64,000 nt of DNA from JAFKKS01 sp050187875 (GCA_050187875.1 JBFWXB010000013.1:1-64000); one strand, 5' to 3'; shown: positions 41,188 to 50,519, numbered from the stretch's first letter. A program made the numbers and translations. Notes: generated from the sequence alone by a model not told the origin.

Positions 41188-41748
41188 GTGGCGACGGCGC
41201 AAGCAAGCGACGAGAGCGAATCGGGGGCCACGCGGGGAGGGAGCTATCTCTACGGCCCCGAGACGGCGCTTGGCCTGACAGTCGCGGTCTTGGCCTGCGC
41301 CGCTGACCAGCTTTTGAAGCTCTGGCTGATCTTCGGGCTCGATCTCGCCGCCCGCGGCTTCGTGCCGATCGTGCCGACCATCGACTTTGTCCTGACCTGG
41401 AATACGGGCATCAGCTATGGGCTGTTTCCGCAGGACAGCGAATTCGGCCGCTGGGTTCTCGTTTTCTTCAAGTTTGCGGCGGTCGCGGCGCTCTGGGTCT
41501 GGCTCGCCCGCGCCGGCTCGCGGATCACGGCGGTCGCGCTCGGCCTCATCATTGGCGGCGCCCTCGGAAATGTGATCGACCGCCTGATCTACGGCGCCGT
41601 CGCAGATTTCGTGCTCTTTCATATCGAAACGGCGACCTGGCAGTTCCGTTGGTACGTGTTCAATCTCGCGGATGCTGCTATCGTGGGCGGCGTCGCCCTG
41701 CTGCTGTACGAAGCCCTGTTTCCGCCGCGCGCCGCAAAAGCGCCCTGA
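41188..41748 (+). CDS. lspA: Prolipoprotein signal peptidase (signal peptidase II)
   Basis: 186 residues, four membrane segments. It cleaves signal peptides of lipoproteins. Catalytic aspartates D131 (GNVIDRL) and D162 (FNLADAAIV) are present, with NTGISYGLF before. The GTG at 41188 is preceded by GGTGGAG (41176-41182), a better start than the TTG at 41170. The first 20 residues are a hydrophilic extension of SDESESG type. A hypothetical exported protein follows 110 bases later. Confidence 0.92.
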   Translation: MATAQASDESESGATRGGSYLYGPETALGLTVAVLACAADQLLKLWLIFGLDLAARGFVPIVPTIDFVLTWNTGISYGLFPQDSEFGRWVLVFFKFAAVAALWVWLARAGSRITAVALGLIIGGALGNVIDRLIYGAVADFVLFHIETATWQFRWYVFNLADAAIVGGVALLLYEALFPPRAAKAP

Positions 41749-41858
41749 TGCCGAGACAGGGTCCCTGTCGCGAAGCCTTGGGCGACGGCTGTCGCAGTTG
41801 CAGAGCGTGCAATGTTTTGCAGACCATGCATTGCGCAAAGTGAAGCCCGAGGGGATCG

Positions 41859-42569
41859 ATGAGCGTCAGGTCCATGTCTTTCAAGAAGCGTCTCGTCATG
41901 GCGGCGGCCGCGATCGGCTGCGTGATGGCGGCGTCGACCGTCAGCGCCCTCGCACAAGACGATGATGACGACACTTTCGAGCAGAAGATGCTGCGCAAGC
42001 TGATGGGGCGCGACAAGCCTCCGATCGACTACCGCGAGCGCTCGCCGCTCGTCATTCCGCCAAGTTCGGAACTGCCGCCGCCCGAAAGCGCCAACGCCTT
42101 CGCCGCGCAAGGCTCCGCTGCTGGTTCTGCTGCTGCTGTTGGTTCTGCTGCTTGGCCGCAGGATCCCGACGTCGCCGCAAAAAACAAGAAGACGACGCGA
42201 CGCATCCGCGGCGCCGACGAATCCGATCGCGCCGCGGCCGCGTTGATGAGCCCGGACGAGATCAAGCGCGGCAAGGTGTCCGGCGGCGAGCGCAAGCGCG
42301 CGGTGACGCTGAGTGACAATGAATCGTCGCGGCCGCTGCGGCCCGGCGAGTTGGGCGGCAAGGAATATTCGCTGTTCAGTCTCTTCGGGAAATCGGCGCA
42401 GGGCGAGAAGCCTGAGAAATTCGCCGGCGAACCGACGCGTGAGCTGCTGACCGAGCCGCCAGTCGGCTACCGCACGCCGTCGCCCGACCAGCCCTACCAG
42501 CCGCCAAAAGAGAAGCCGATCTTCAAAATGCCAAGCCTGTGGGATCACGGCACCGGGGAGCCGAACTGA
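41859..42569 (+). CDS. Exported low-complexity protein of unknown function
   Basis: 236 residues. Signal peptide (MSFKKRLVMAAAAIGCVMAASTVSALA, cleavage before QDDDDD) and then mostly disordered, proline and charge rich sequence. Residues 87-98 read GSAAGSAAAVGSAA and are encoded by GCT/GGT/TCT codons, unlike the GC-ending codons around. No catalytic motif. It sits between lspA and the M16 peptidase pair, in the order known in related genomes, where the next gene is an insulinase-like peptidase; a role in the envelope is possible. ATG 41859 or 41874. Confidence 0.75.
   Translation: MSVRSMSFKKRLVMAAAAIGCVMAASTVSALAQDDDDDTFEQKMLRKLMGRDKPPIDYRERSPLVIPPSSELPPPESANAFAAQGSAAGSAAAVGSAAWPQDPDVAAKNKKTTRRIRGADESDRAAAALMSPDEIKRGKVSGGERKRAVTLSDNESSRPLRPGELGGKEYSLFSLFGKSAQGEKPEKFAGEPTRELLTEPPVGYRTPSPDQPYQPPKEKPIFKMPSLWDHGTGEPN
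42111..42156 (+). repeat. Short in-frame slippage-like tandem repeat
   Basis: GCTGCTGGTTCT is repeated nearly twice (GCTGCTGGTTCTGCTGCTGC, then TGTTGGTTCTGCTGCTTGG). It lies inside the preceding exported protein, encoding SAAGSAAAVGSAA. All third positions here are T, against the local GC bias. Confidence 0.7.
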
Positions 42570-42697
42570 CGCCATGGGCTCAGGTATCCCGCGTAACGTT
42601 TCGCGTTTCGCGTCGCGGCCTTCGACGGCGGCGTGATGTTGAGTACGCGCCGCCTTAATGCTCGGCGGCGTCTTGTCCACCTGACCAGGATGCGCGC

Positions 42698-44068
42698 GTG
42701 ATCAAACGAACGATGGCGGTTGCTCTCGCTGTCGCATTGTCCTTTGCCGTTCTCGCCAAGGCCGATGCAGCGCCCGACGGCGCGAAGCCGACGTATTTCA
42801 AGCTCGCCAACGGCCTCGAAGTGGTCGTCGTCGAAGACCACAGAAGCCCCGTGGTCACGCAGATGGTCTGGTACAAGGTCGGCGCCGCCGATGAGCCGCC
42901 CGGAAAATCCGGCATCGCGCATTTTCTCGAACATCTGATGTTCAAGGGCACGGCGAAGAACGGCCCCGGCGTCTTCTCCGGCACCGTCGCGCGCCTCGGC
43001 GGGCAGGAGAACGCCTTCACCAATCAGGATTACACCGGCTACTACCAGCGGGTCGCGAAAAAGCACCTGCGCATCATGATGGAGCTCGAAGCCGACCGCA
43101 TGACTGGCCTCACGCTGACGGAAGATCAGGTGAAACCGGAGCTGCAGGTCGTCCTCGAGGAGCAGAATCAGCGGGTCGCCAACAGCCCGGCCGCGAAGCT
43201 CAGCGAGCAGATCACGGCGATGCTCTTTCTCAACAATCCCTACCATAAGCCGGTGATCGGCTGGCGGCCGGAGATCGAACAGCTCACGCGCGAAGATGCG
43301 ATCGCGTTTTATCGCCACTGGTACACGCCCAACAATGCCGTGCTCGTCGTTGCCGGCGATGTGACGCCGGACGAAGTGCGCACGATGGCCGAGGAGACGT
43401 ACGGCAAGGTCGCCGCGCGCAGCGATATCAAGCCACGCATCCGTCCGATCGAGCCGCCGCCGATCGCGGAGCGCCATCTGACGCTCGCCGATCCGCAAGT
43501 GGGCCAGCCGAGCCTGCAGCGCAGCTACCTCGTGCCCTCCGACACGACGGCGCAGCCCGGCGAAGCGGAGGCGCTCGACCTTCTCACGCACATCCTCGGC
43601 AACGGCTCGGTGAGCCGTCTCTATCGCGAGCTGGTGGTCGATCAGCAGCTCGCCACCGCCGTCAGCGGCTACTATCTCTCGACCGCGCTTGACGATACGC
43701 GCCTGACCTTTTCGTTGACGCCGCGCGCGGGCGTGAGCCTCCCTCAGCTCGAGGAGGCGTTCGACAAGACCCTCGCCGAGGCCGTCGAGAAGGGCGTGAC
43801 CGAAAGCGAGCTCAAGAGCGCGAAGAAACGCATGGTTGCCGACATGGTCTATGCGCGCGACAGCCAGACGACGCTCGCGCAGATGTACGGCGCCGCGCTG
43901 ACCACCGGCTCCACGGTCGACAAGGTGTTCACCTGGACCGATCGCATCAACGCGGTGACGGCCGAGCAGGTCCATGACGTGGCGCGCCGCTATCTCGATA
44001 AGCGCCGCTCCGCCACCGGCTATCTCGTGCAGGAAAAAAGCGTGCGTGCGGAAGGAAAGCGGTCGTGA
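42698..44068 (+). CDS. M16 family zinc metallopeptidase, active subunit
   Basis: 456 residues. Signal peptide, so periplasmic (MIKRTMAVALAVALSFAVLAKA). Inverted zinc motif HxxEH: H75, E78, H79 in HFLEH, with E154/E155 as third zinc ligand in VVLEEQNQR. Family: insulinase/mitochondrial processing peptidase type. Its partner follows with a 4-base overlap (GTGA, 44065-44068). The pair is a typical active plus inactive heterodimer. Confidence 0.92.
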   Translation: MIKRTMAVALAVALSFAVLAKADAAPDGAKPTYFKLANGLEVVVVEDHRSPVVTQMVWYKVGAADEPPGKSGIAHFLEHLMFKGTAKNGPGVFSGTVARLGGQENAFTNQDYTGYYQRVAKKHLRIMMELEADRMTGLTLTEDQVKPELQVVLEEQNQRVANSPAAKLSEQITAMLFLNNPYHKPVIGWRPEIEQLTREDAIAFYRHWYTPNNAVLVVAGDVTPDEVRTMAEETYGKVAARSDIKPRIRPIEPPPIAERHLTLADPQVGQPSLQRSYLVPSDTTAQPGEAEALDLLTHILGNGSVSRLYRELVVDQQLATAVSGYYLSTALDDTRLTFSLTPRAGVSLPQLEEAFDKTLAEAVEKGVTESELKSAKKRMVADMVYARDSQTTLAQMYGAALTTGSTVDKVFTWTDRINAVTAEQVHDVARRYLDKRRSATGYLVQEKSVRAEGKRS

Positions 44069-45414
44069 GCGCCATCACGATGACAGTGTCCCGCACACTC
44101 GCCTTCGCGGCTGCGATCGTGGCTTTTGCCTTCGTTGCGTCGCCGGCCGCGCAGGCGACGACGGTCGAGCGCGTCGTCAGTCCCGGCGGCATCGAGGCCT
44201 GGCTCGTGCGTGATGCCACGGTGCCGATGGTCTCGATCGAATACGCGTTTCGCGGCGGCGCCAGTCAGGACCCGGCGGGCAAGCCGGGCGTCGCGCACCT
44301 CCTGACGACGCTGCTCGATGAAGGCGCCGGCGATCTTCCTTCCGCCGCCTTCCAGCAGAAGCTTGAGGATCAGGCGATCAAGATGAGCTGGGCGTCGGAT
44401 CGCGATGATTTCCGGGGCTCGCTGCGAACGCTGAGCGAACGCAAGGACGCGGCTTTCGATCTGCTGCGCCTCGCTCTCACGTCTCCGCGCTTCGACGCCG
44501 ACGCGATCGAACGCATGCGCACGCAGCTTGCCGCGCAGCTCCGCCGCGAGAGCGTCGATCCTAACCAGATCGCGTCGAATGCCTGGTGGGCCGCCGCGTT
44601 TCCCGGTCACCCTTATGGCCGCCCGCCGAAGGGGACGCTCGAAACGCTCGCCAAGATCACGGCGGACGATCTGCGGACCTACGTCGCGCATGTCTTCACG
44701 CGCGGCAATCTCAAGGTCGCGGTCGTCGGCGACATCGACGCGGCGACGACGGGCAAGATGCTCGATCATGTGTTCGGCGCGCTGCCGGCGAAGCCGCAAT
44801 TGACTCCCGTTCCGGCGGTGAAGCTGAGCGGCGTCGGCACGACCAATGTCGTTGATCTCGACGTGCCGCAGGCGACGGTCATGTTCGGCGGCACCGGCCT
44901 GCCGCGCAAGCATCCCGACTTCGTCACCGCCTATGTGGTCAACCACATTCTCGGCGGCGGCAGCTTCACGTCGCGGCTCTATCAGGAGGTGCGCGAGAAG
45001 CGCGGCCTCGCCTATGGCGTCTATACGTTCCTCTATCCGATGGATGAGGCGGCGCTGATCATGGGCTCGACCGCGACGCGGTCCGACAAGACGCGCGAGG
45101 CGATCGACATCATCAAGCAGGAAGCCAAACGGTTTGCGGCCGAAGGCCCGACCGAGCAGGAACTCAAGGGCGCGAAGGAATATCTCGTCGGCTCCTATGC
45201 GCTGCGCTTCGACAGCTCCGCCAAAATCGCGCAGCAGCTTGTGCAGATTCAGCTCGACGATCTCGGCATCGACTATATCAACCGCCGCAACGATCAGATC
45301 GAAGCGGTGACGCTCGACGATGCCAAGCGCGTCGCGCGCACGCTGTTCGAGGGTGGTTATCTCACGACGGTCGTTGGCCGCCCGAAGGGCATGTCGACCG
45401 GCCAGCGGGGCTGA
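44065..45414 (+). CDS. M16 family peptidase, inactive partner subunit
   Basis: 449 residues. Same fold, with a signal peptide, but the zinc motif reads HLLTT (H78, T81, T82), so it cannot bind zinc as in HxxEH. The substrate-side motif REKRGLAYGVYTF (the arginine-tyrosine pair) is retained. This is the expected division of labour in bacterial M16 heterodimers. GTG start at 44065 overlaps the upstream stop. Confidence 0.9.
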   Translation: MSAITMTVSRTLAFAAAIVAFAFVASPAAQATTVERVVSPGGIEAWLVRDATVPMVSIEYAFRGGASQDPAGKPGVAHLLTTLLDEGAGDLPSAAFQQKLEDQAIKMSWASDRDDFRGSLRTLSERKDAAFDLLRLALTSPRFDADAIERMRTQLAAQLRRESVDPNQIASNAWWAAAFPGHPYGRPPKGTLETLAKITADDLRTYVAHVFTRGNLKVAVVGDIDAATTGKMLDHVFGALPAKPQLTPVPAVKLSGVGTTNVVDLDVPQATVMFGGTGLPRKHPDFVTAYVVNHILGGGSFTSRLYQEVREKRGLAYGVYTFLYPMDEAALIMGSTATRSDKTREAIDIIKQEAKRFAAEGPTEQELKGAKEYLVGSYALRFDSSAKIAQQLVQIQLDDLGIDYINRRNDQIEAVTLDDAKRVARTLFEGGYLTTVVGRPKGMSTGQRG

Positions 45415-45442
45415 AGTGACCGCGGCCCATCGGCCATCTCCG

Positions 45443-45534
45443 GTTGTCATGCCCGCGAAAGCGGGGATCCAGTACGCCCTGTCTCTCGATTGAGAGCACA
45501 CGGAGTACTGGGTCCCCGCCTTCGCGGGGACGAC
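45443..45534. repeat. Family A palindromic repeat, copy 4
   Basis: GTTGTCATGCCCGCGAAAGC at the left and CTTCGCGGGGACGAC at the right, with ATCCAGTACGCCCTGTC and GAGTACTGGGTCCCC inside. Lies between the M16 pair and pgi. Confidence 0.85.
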
Positions 45535-45579
45535 GCTCCAAGAAGAACACTGGTCGTAATCAAGAACAGGCAGCTCGCG

Positions 45580-46902
45580 ATGCAGTCGCTTCCCTTCCAG
45601 CAATCCATCGACAAGGCGCGCGCGGAGACGATCGGCCGCGAGGGCGCCGTCAGGGCGACCTTTGACGACACGCTGGCGCAGACGCGCGGCGCGCTCGATT
45701 GGCTGCGGAAGCAGCATGCCGATAAGGGTTTGCGCTTGCTGCGCCTCCCGGAGGAGCGCGGCGATCTCGTCGCGATTCAGAAAGCGGCCGATCGCCTGCG
45801 CCAGGGCGCGACCGACATCGTCCTGCTCGGCACCGGCGGTTCGAGCCTTGGCGGCCAGACCTTGGCGCAGCTCGCCGGTTATGGCGTCGTCGGCGTCGAT
45901 GCGCTGCGTGACGGCCCGCGCGTGCATTTCCTCGACAATCTCGACGCCGACACTTACGCGATCCTGCTCAAGAAATTGCCGCTGAAAACGACGCGCTTCG
46001 TTGCGATCTCCAAGTCCGGCGGCACCGGCGAGACCTTGATGCAGACGATCGCCGCGCTCGACGCGGTGAAAAAGGCCGGCCTCGAATCCCACATCGCCGA
46101 GAATTTCTTCGGCATCACCGAGCCGGCGAAAGCCGGCAAGCGCAACGGCCTGCGCGAGCTCCTCTCCGACTTCAAGGTCCCGATGGAGGATCATGATCCC
46201 GGCGTCGGCGGCCGCTATTCGGTGCTGACCAATGTCGGCCTGCTCCCGGCCGCGATCCTTGGGCTCGACATCGCCAAGGTGCGCGCCGGCGCGGCGGAAG
46301 CGCTCGCGCCCGTGCTCGCGAATAAGCCGCCGCAGGAGGTGACCGCCGCGGTCGGCGCCGCGCTCGGCTTCGCGCTCGCCAAGACCAAGCCGATCTCCGT
46401 CGTCATGGCCTATGCCGACCGGCTGCAGCGCTTCAGCCATTGGTACGTGCAGCTCTGGGCCGAGAGCCTGGGTAAGGACGGCAAGGGCACAATGCCGCAC
46501 GGCGCGCTCGGCCCCGTCGATCAGCACAGCCAGGTGCAACTCTTCATCGGTGGTCCGCGCGACAAGCTGTTCACCGTCGTCACCGTTGGCAGCAAGGGGC
46601 ATGGCCCGCGCCTCGACGCGGCGCTGTCGAAGACGGCGGGCGAGCCGGAATTTGGCGGTAAGACGATCGGCGACATGGTCGACGCCGAAGGCCGCGCCAC
46701 GGCCGAGACACTGGCGAAGAACGGCTGCCCGGTGCGCATCATCCACATCGAAACGCTCGACGAGCGCTCGCTCGGCGCGCTCCTCATGCACTTCATGCTG
46801 GAGACGATCATCACCGCGAAACTGATGGGCGTCGACGCCTTCGACCAGCCGGCGGTGGAGGAAGGCAAGGTGCTGGCGAAGAAGTATCTCGCGGGCGGCT
46901 AG
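45580..46902 (+). CDS. pgi: Glucose-6-phosphate isomerase
   Basis: 440 residues, the short type. Interconverts glucose 6-phosphate and fructose 6-phosphate. SIS-domain motifs are present: LLGTGGSSLGGQTLAQLA (residues 84-102), FVAISKSGGTGETLMQT (137-154) and GGRYSVLTNVGLLPAAILG. The ATG at 45580 is the first residue of the family; upstream frame crosses a family A repeat. Confidence 0.93.
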   Translation: MQSLPFQQSIDKARAETIGREGAVRATFDDTLAQTRGALDWLRKQHADKGLRLLRLPEERGDLVAIQKAADRLRQGATDIVLLGTGGSSLGGQTLAQLAGYGVVGVDALRDGPRVHFLDNLDADTYAILLKKLPLKTTRFVAISKSGGTGETLMQTIAALDAVKKAGLESHIAENFFGITEPAKAGKRNGLRELLSDFKVPMEDHDPGVGGRYSVLTNVGLLPAAILGLDIAKVRAGAAEALAPVLANKPPQEVTAAVGAALGFALAKTKPISVVMAYADRLQRFSHWYVQLWAESLGKDGKGTMPHGALGPVDQHSQVQLFIGGPRDKLFTVVTVGSKGHGPRLDAALSKTAGEPEFGGKTIGDMVDAEGRATAETLAKNGCPVRIIHIETLDERSLGALLMHFMLETIITAKLMGVDAFDQPAVEEGKVLAKKYLAGG

Positions 46903-46908
46903 TTTTCC

Positions 46909-47006
46909 GTCACCCTGAGGTGCGAGGCGCGTTTGCGCCGAGCCTCGAAGGGCGACGACCGGACCGATCCTTCGAGGCTCGCTTCGCGAGCACCTCAGGA
47001 TGACGG
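46909..47006. repeat. Family D palindromic repeat, copy 2
   Basis: GTCACCCTGAGGTGCGAGGC at the left, CCTTCGAGGCTCGC then CACCTCAGGATGACGG at the right. This copy has no nested element. Confidence 0.85.
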
Positions 47007-47061
47007 GACGAACGGTCCGGGAAATGCTATGCGCTCGGCCTGTGGCCACGCAAAGCATTCC

Positions 47062-47484
47062 ATGATCCGCGTCACCGACCAGATCGCCATCGACGAACGC
47101 GAGCTTGAGGAAAGCTTCGTGCGCGCGTCCGGCCCCGGCGGGCAGAACGTCAACAAGCTCGCGACCGCCGTGCAGCTGCGCTTCGACGTGCGCCGCTCGC
47201 GCGCGCTGCCGAACGACGTCGCTATTCGCCTGATGCGGCTTGCCGGCAAGCGGCTGACGCAGGACGGCGTGCTCGTCATCACCGCGCAGCGCCACCGCAC
47301 GCAGGAGCGCAACCGCGCCGACGCGCTCGAACGCCTGATCGAATTGATCCGCGAAGCGACCTATGTGCCGAAGCCGCGCCGCAAGACACGGCCGACGGCG
47401 GCCTCGCGCGAGCGCCGGTTGGAATCGAAGAAGCGCCGCTCGGGCGTGAAAGGCCTGCGCCAGCGCAAGCCGGCGATCGAGTGA
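47062..47484 (+). CDS. arfB: Alternative ribosome-rescue factor ArfB (peptidyl-tRNA hydrolase)
   Basis: 140 residues. GGQ motif G26-G27-Q28 in SGPGGQNVNKLATAVQLR catalyses hydrolysis of peptidyl-tRNA on stalled ribosomes. The basic C-terminal tail (KPRRKTRPTAASRERR, then KKRRSGVKGLRQRK) enters the empty mRNA channel. ATG 47062 begins the family; an upstream ATG at 47029 is possible. It follows pgi, separated by a family D repeat. Confidence 0.93.
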   Translation: MIRVTDQIAIDERELEESFVRASGPGGQNVNKLATAVQLRFDVRRSRALPNDVAIRLMRLAGKRLTQDGVLVITAQRHRTQERNRADALERLIELIREATYVPKPRRKTRPTAASRERRLESKKRRSGVKGLRQRKPAIE

Positions 47485-47492
47485 ATTTCTTT

Positions 47493-47571
47493 CGTCATTG
47501 CCGGGCTTAACCCGGCAATCCATCCTCTTTTGAAGATTGATGGATGCCCGGATCAAGTCCGGGCATGACGA
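47493..47571. repeat. Family B repeat
   Basis: CGTCATTGCCGGGCTTAACC, CGGCAATCCATCCTCTTTTG, and GATGGATGCCCGGATCAAGT ending GGGCATGACGA. Lies between convergent arfB and the YqaA gene. Confidence 0.85.
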
Positions 47572-47578
47572 GTATGGC

Positions 47579-48043
47579 CTATCCAAGCAGCCACGCGGCG
47601 CCGAGGAACACCGCGAGATAGCGCGCCGCCTTGCCGATCGCGACCAGCGTGATGAAGCGTCCGAACGGCACTTCGAGTGCGCCGGCGACGACGGTCAGCG
47701 GGTCGCCGACGAAAGGCAGCCACGCGAACAGGAGCGACCAGAGCCCCCAGCGATTGAAATGCCGCATTGCCGCCGCGTAGCGCGCCGGGCTCACCGGAAA
47801 CCAGGGACGGTCGCGGAAATGATCGATGCCGCGCCCGATCAGCCAGTTGACGGCGGAGCCCGCGGTATTGGCGATGGTCGCAACGATCAGGAGGGCTAGC
47901 GGATGGCCGCGCCCGCTGGCGAGCAGCCCCGCCAGCACCGTCTCCGACGAGAGCGGCAACAGCGTTGCGGCGAGGAACGCACTCAGCGCGAGCCCGGCAT
48001 AGATCGGCAGATCGGCGAAAATGACGGTGCTCCTCGCGCGCAT
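47579..48043 (-). CDS. YqaA/DedA-type membrane protein
   Basis: 154 residues, four or five hydrophobic segments. SNARE-associated/VTT domain features: FLAATLLPLSSETVLAGLLA and ATIANTAGSAVNWLIGRGID with the conserved glycine and asparagine, then WLPFVGDPLTVVAGALEVP. Such proteins move lipids or maintain membrane potential, but the role of YqaA is unresolved. Bounded by family B repeats on both sides. Confidence 0.85.
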   Translation of the reverse strand: MRARSTVIFADLPIYAGLALSAFLAATLLPLSSETVLAGLLASGRGHPLALLIVATIANTAGSAVNWLIGRGIDHFRDRPWFPVSPARYAAAMRHFNRWGLWSLLFAWLPFVGDPLTVVAGALEVPFGRFITLVAIGKAARYLAVFLGAAWLLG

Positions 48044-48059
48044 AGACCGACTTTTCGGT

Positions 48060-48139
48060 CGTCATGCCCGGACTTGATCCGGGCATCCATCAACCTTCAA
48101 AAAGAGGATGGATTGCCGGGTTAAGCCCGGCAATGACGA
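48060..48139. repeat. Family B repeat
   Basis: CGTCATGCCCGGACTTGATC, CGGGCATCCATCAACC, then GATGGATTGCCGGGTTAAGC and CGGCAATGACGAA. It lies between the divergent YqaA and mutL genes. Confidence 0.85.
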
Positions 48140-48258
48140 AGCAAGATCATAGCGGTTTGAAATAAGAAGCCTCCTGAATAGCGGGGGCGGAGCGTCGGCG
48201 CCACTCGCGGGCGCGGCTTGCGGCGCTTAAATTCGCGGTCAACCGAATCAGGATCGCG

Positions 48259-50061
48259 ATGCCCGTCCGCCAGCTCACCGAAGACATCGTCAACCGCATC
48301 GCCGCCGGCGAGGTGGTCGAGCGGCCGGCGAGCGTCGTCAAGGAGCTCGTCGAGAACGCGCTCGACGCCGGCGCGCGCAAGATTGAGGTCGTCACCGACG
48401 GCGGCGGCCGCCGGCTCATCCGCGTGAGCGACGACGGCGCCGGCATGCCGCGCGGCGACCTCGCGCTGGCGGTCGAGCGCCACGCGACATCGAAGCTGCC
48501 GGAAGAGGATCTCCTCAACATCGCGACGCTGGGTTTCCGCGGCGAGGCGTTGCCCTCGATTGGTGCCGTTGCGCGCCTCGCGATCACGACGCGTCATGCG
48601 GCCGAGCCGCATGGCTGGACGCTCGCGGTTGAGGGCGGCGCAAAGTCCGATGTGCGCCCCGGCGCGCTCGGCGAAGGGACGCGCGTCGAGGTGCGCGATC
48701 TCTTCTACGCGACGCCGGCGCGGCTGAAATTCTTGAAGAGTGATCGCGCCGAGGGCGAGGCGATCCGCGAGGTGGTGCGCCGCCTTGCGATGAGCCGCCC
48801 CGATGTCGGCTTCACGCTCGCCGGCGAGGAGCGCGCGCCGGTCACGTGGGCTGCGGCGATGCCCGGCGCGGTCGGGCGGCTGACGCGGCTCGCCGATATT
48901 CTCGGGGCACCGTTCCAGACGAATTCCTTCGCCGTCGCGGGCGAGCGCGAGGGCGTGGCGATCGAAGGCTATGCGGCGCTGCCGACGCTCACGCGCGCCA
49001 ACGCGCTCGGACAATATCTCTTCGTCAACGGCCGCCCGGTGCGCGACAAGCTCCTCGTCGGCGCGGTGCGCGGCGCCTATGCCGACTATCTGCCGCGCGA
49101 CCGCCATCCGCTCGTCGCGCTCTTCGTCACGCTTGATCCGCGCGAGGTCGACGTCAATGTGCATCCGGCAAAGACCGAGGTGCGCTTCCGCAACGCCGGC
49201 CTCGTGCGCGCGCTGATCGTGCGCGCGTTGCTCGACGGCCTCGCGCGCGATGCGCGCCGCGCCGCCTCGACCGGCGGCGGCGCGACCATCGCGGCGTTCC
49301 GCCCGCAGGGCCTGCGGCCGGCACAGAATTGGGATTGGCGCACCTCGCCGTCGGCGCCGGTGATGCCGCGCGCGAGCGCGCCGTCCGTTGGATTTGCCGA
49401 AGCGGCGCAGGCGGCGTTCGAGGTCGGCGGCCCGAGCGCCGCCGTCGCGAAAATCGCGGACGATGCGCCCGATCTTGTCGCCCGTCCGCTCGGCGCCGCG
49501 CGCGCGCAGGTGCACGACACCTACATCGTCGCGCAGACGCAGGACGGCATCGTCGTCGTCGATCAGCACGCCGCGCATGAGCGTCTCGTCTACGAACGCA
49601 TGAAGGCGGCGCTCGCTGCGCGCGGCGTCGCGCGTCAGATTCTGCTGATCCCCGAGATCGTCGAGCTCGATGAAGCCGACGTCGAGCGCCTCGCTGCGCG
49701 CGCCGACGAGCTCGCACGCTATGGCCTCATCGTCGAACCCTTCGGCCCCGGAGCGATCGCGGTGCGCGAGACGCCCTCGATGCTGGGCGAGATCGACGCT
49801 GGTGCGTTGTTGCGCGATTTGGCGGAACATCTCGCGGAGTGGGACGAGACCTTGCCGCTCGAGCGGCGCTTGATGCATGTCTCCGCCACCATGGCGTGCC
49901 ACGGCTCGGTGCGCGCCGGCCGCCGCCTCAAACCGGAGGAGATGAACGCGCTTCTGCGCGAGATGGAAGCGACGCCGAATTCTGGCCAGTGCAACCACGG
50001 TCGCCCGACCTATGTGGAACTCAAGCTCGCGGATATCGAGCGACTGTTCGGAAGAAAATAA
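48259..50061 (+). CDS. mutL: DNA mismatch repair endonuclease MutL
   Basis: 600 residues. N-terminal GHKL ATPase: RPASVVKELVENALDAG with catalytic E32, DDGAGM and GFRGEALPSIG. C-terminal domain contains D435-Q-H-A-A-H-E441-RLVY-E446, matching the DQHAx2Ex4E metal site of nicking MutL proteins, plus NSGQCNHGRPT near the end. This implies a MutH-independent, nicking mismatch repair, as usual outside enterics. A long proline/alanine linker spans residues 330-400. It is followed 23 bases later by an AT-rich orphan gene. Confidence 0.95.
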   Translation: MPVRQLTEDIVNRIAAGEVVERPASVVKELVENALDAGARKIEVVTDGGGRRLIRVSDDGAGMPRGDLALAVERHATSKLPEEDLLNIATLGFRGEALPSIGAVARLAITTRHAAEPHGWTLAVEGGAKSDVRPGALGEGTRVEVRDLFYATPARLKFLKSDRAEGEAIREVVRRLAMSRPDVGFTLAGEERAPVTWAAAMPGAVGRLTRLADILGAPFQTNSFAVAGEREGVAIEGYAALPTLTRANALGQYLFVNGRPVRDKLLVGAVRGAYADYLPRDRHPLVALFVTLDPREVDVNVHPAKTEVRFRNAGLVRALIVRALLDGLARDARRAASTGGGATIAAFRPQGLRPAQNWDWRTSPSAPVMPRASAPSVGFAEAAQAAFEVGGPSAAVAKIADDAPDLVARPLGAARAQVHDTYIVAQTQDGIVVVDQHAAHERLVYERMKAALAARGVARQILLIPEIVELDEADVERLAARADELARYGLIVEPFGPGAIAVRETPSMLGEIDAGALLRDLAEHLAEWDETLPLERRLMHVSATMACHGSVRAGRRLKPEEMNALLREMEATPNSGQCNHGRPTYVELKLADIERLFGRK

Positions 50062-50084
50062 ATCGGATCCTAGGGAGCGACCGA

Positions 50085-50519
50085 ATGTTCTGGCCTTTCA
50101 AAAAACGTGGCCACGCGGTCATGGAATTCCACGATAGCGAAGCGTTATTCCGCCTCCAATGCAAATACGGTGATACTCGAATCGAAAAAGGAAAAGCCAT
50201 TTTCTCAGTGGTTGTGGACGCTCATCAGCAGTTTGGTGCATCCAACGCCGTAAAGGAGAACGAGGATGGCACACAAACCGCTGTATTAAGGGTAGCATCG
50301 GAAGACGGAGGCTTTATTGTTTTGGCTTGCACCCGTGTTCCGCACAAGCCGTTGCTCGCCTCTGGCGACCCAGTATTGTGGATTCCCTCAACCTACGATC
50401 AAAACGTAGCAATTCAGCTGGGAGATGAACGCTCAGGATGGGTCGGATTTGTTGGAGCTAAAGTAAGTATGTCTATCGGCACATCGGGCTCGTTTGAGAT
50501 CATCGAGCGGTATGGATGA
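50085..50519 (+). CDS. AT-rich orphan gene next to a BrnA-like antitoxin
   Basis: 144 residues of unknown function (MFWPFKKRGHAVMEFHDSEA at the start, SGWVGFVGAKVSMSIGTSG near the end). Predicted mostly beta. AGGGAG at 50072-50077 precedes the ATG. Base composition is clearly lower in GC than the flanking mutL and BrnA genes (AAAATACGG, AAAAAGGAAAAGCC), suggesting recent acquisition. Its stop is overlapped by the next gene (ATGGATGA). Known BrnT toxins are shorter and unlike this; whether it is a toxin is unknown. Confidence 0.75.
   Translation: MFWPFKKRGHAVMEFHDSEALFRLQCKYGDTRIEKGKAIFSVVVDAHQQFGASNAVKENEDGTQTAVLRVASEDGGFIVLACTRVPHKPLLASGDPVLWIPSTYDQNVAIQLGDERSGWVGFVGAKVSMSIGTSGSFEIIERYG

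Noticed and set aside
44020..47586. A 1188-residue open frame on the minus strand across the M16 pair and pgi
   Set aside because: It spans several well-supported plus-strand genes and a family A and D repeat; shadow of high-GC coding sequence.
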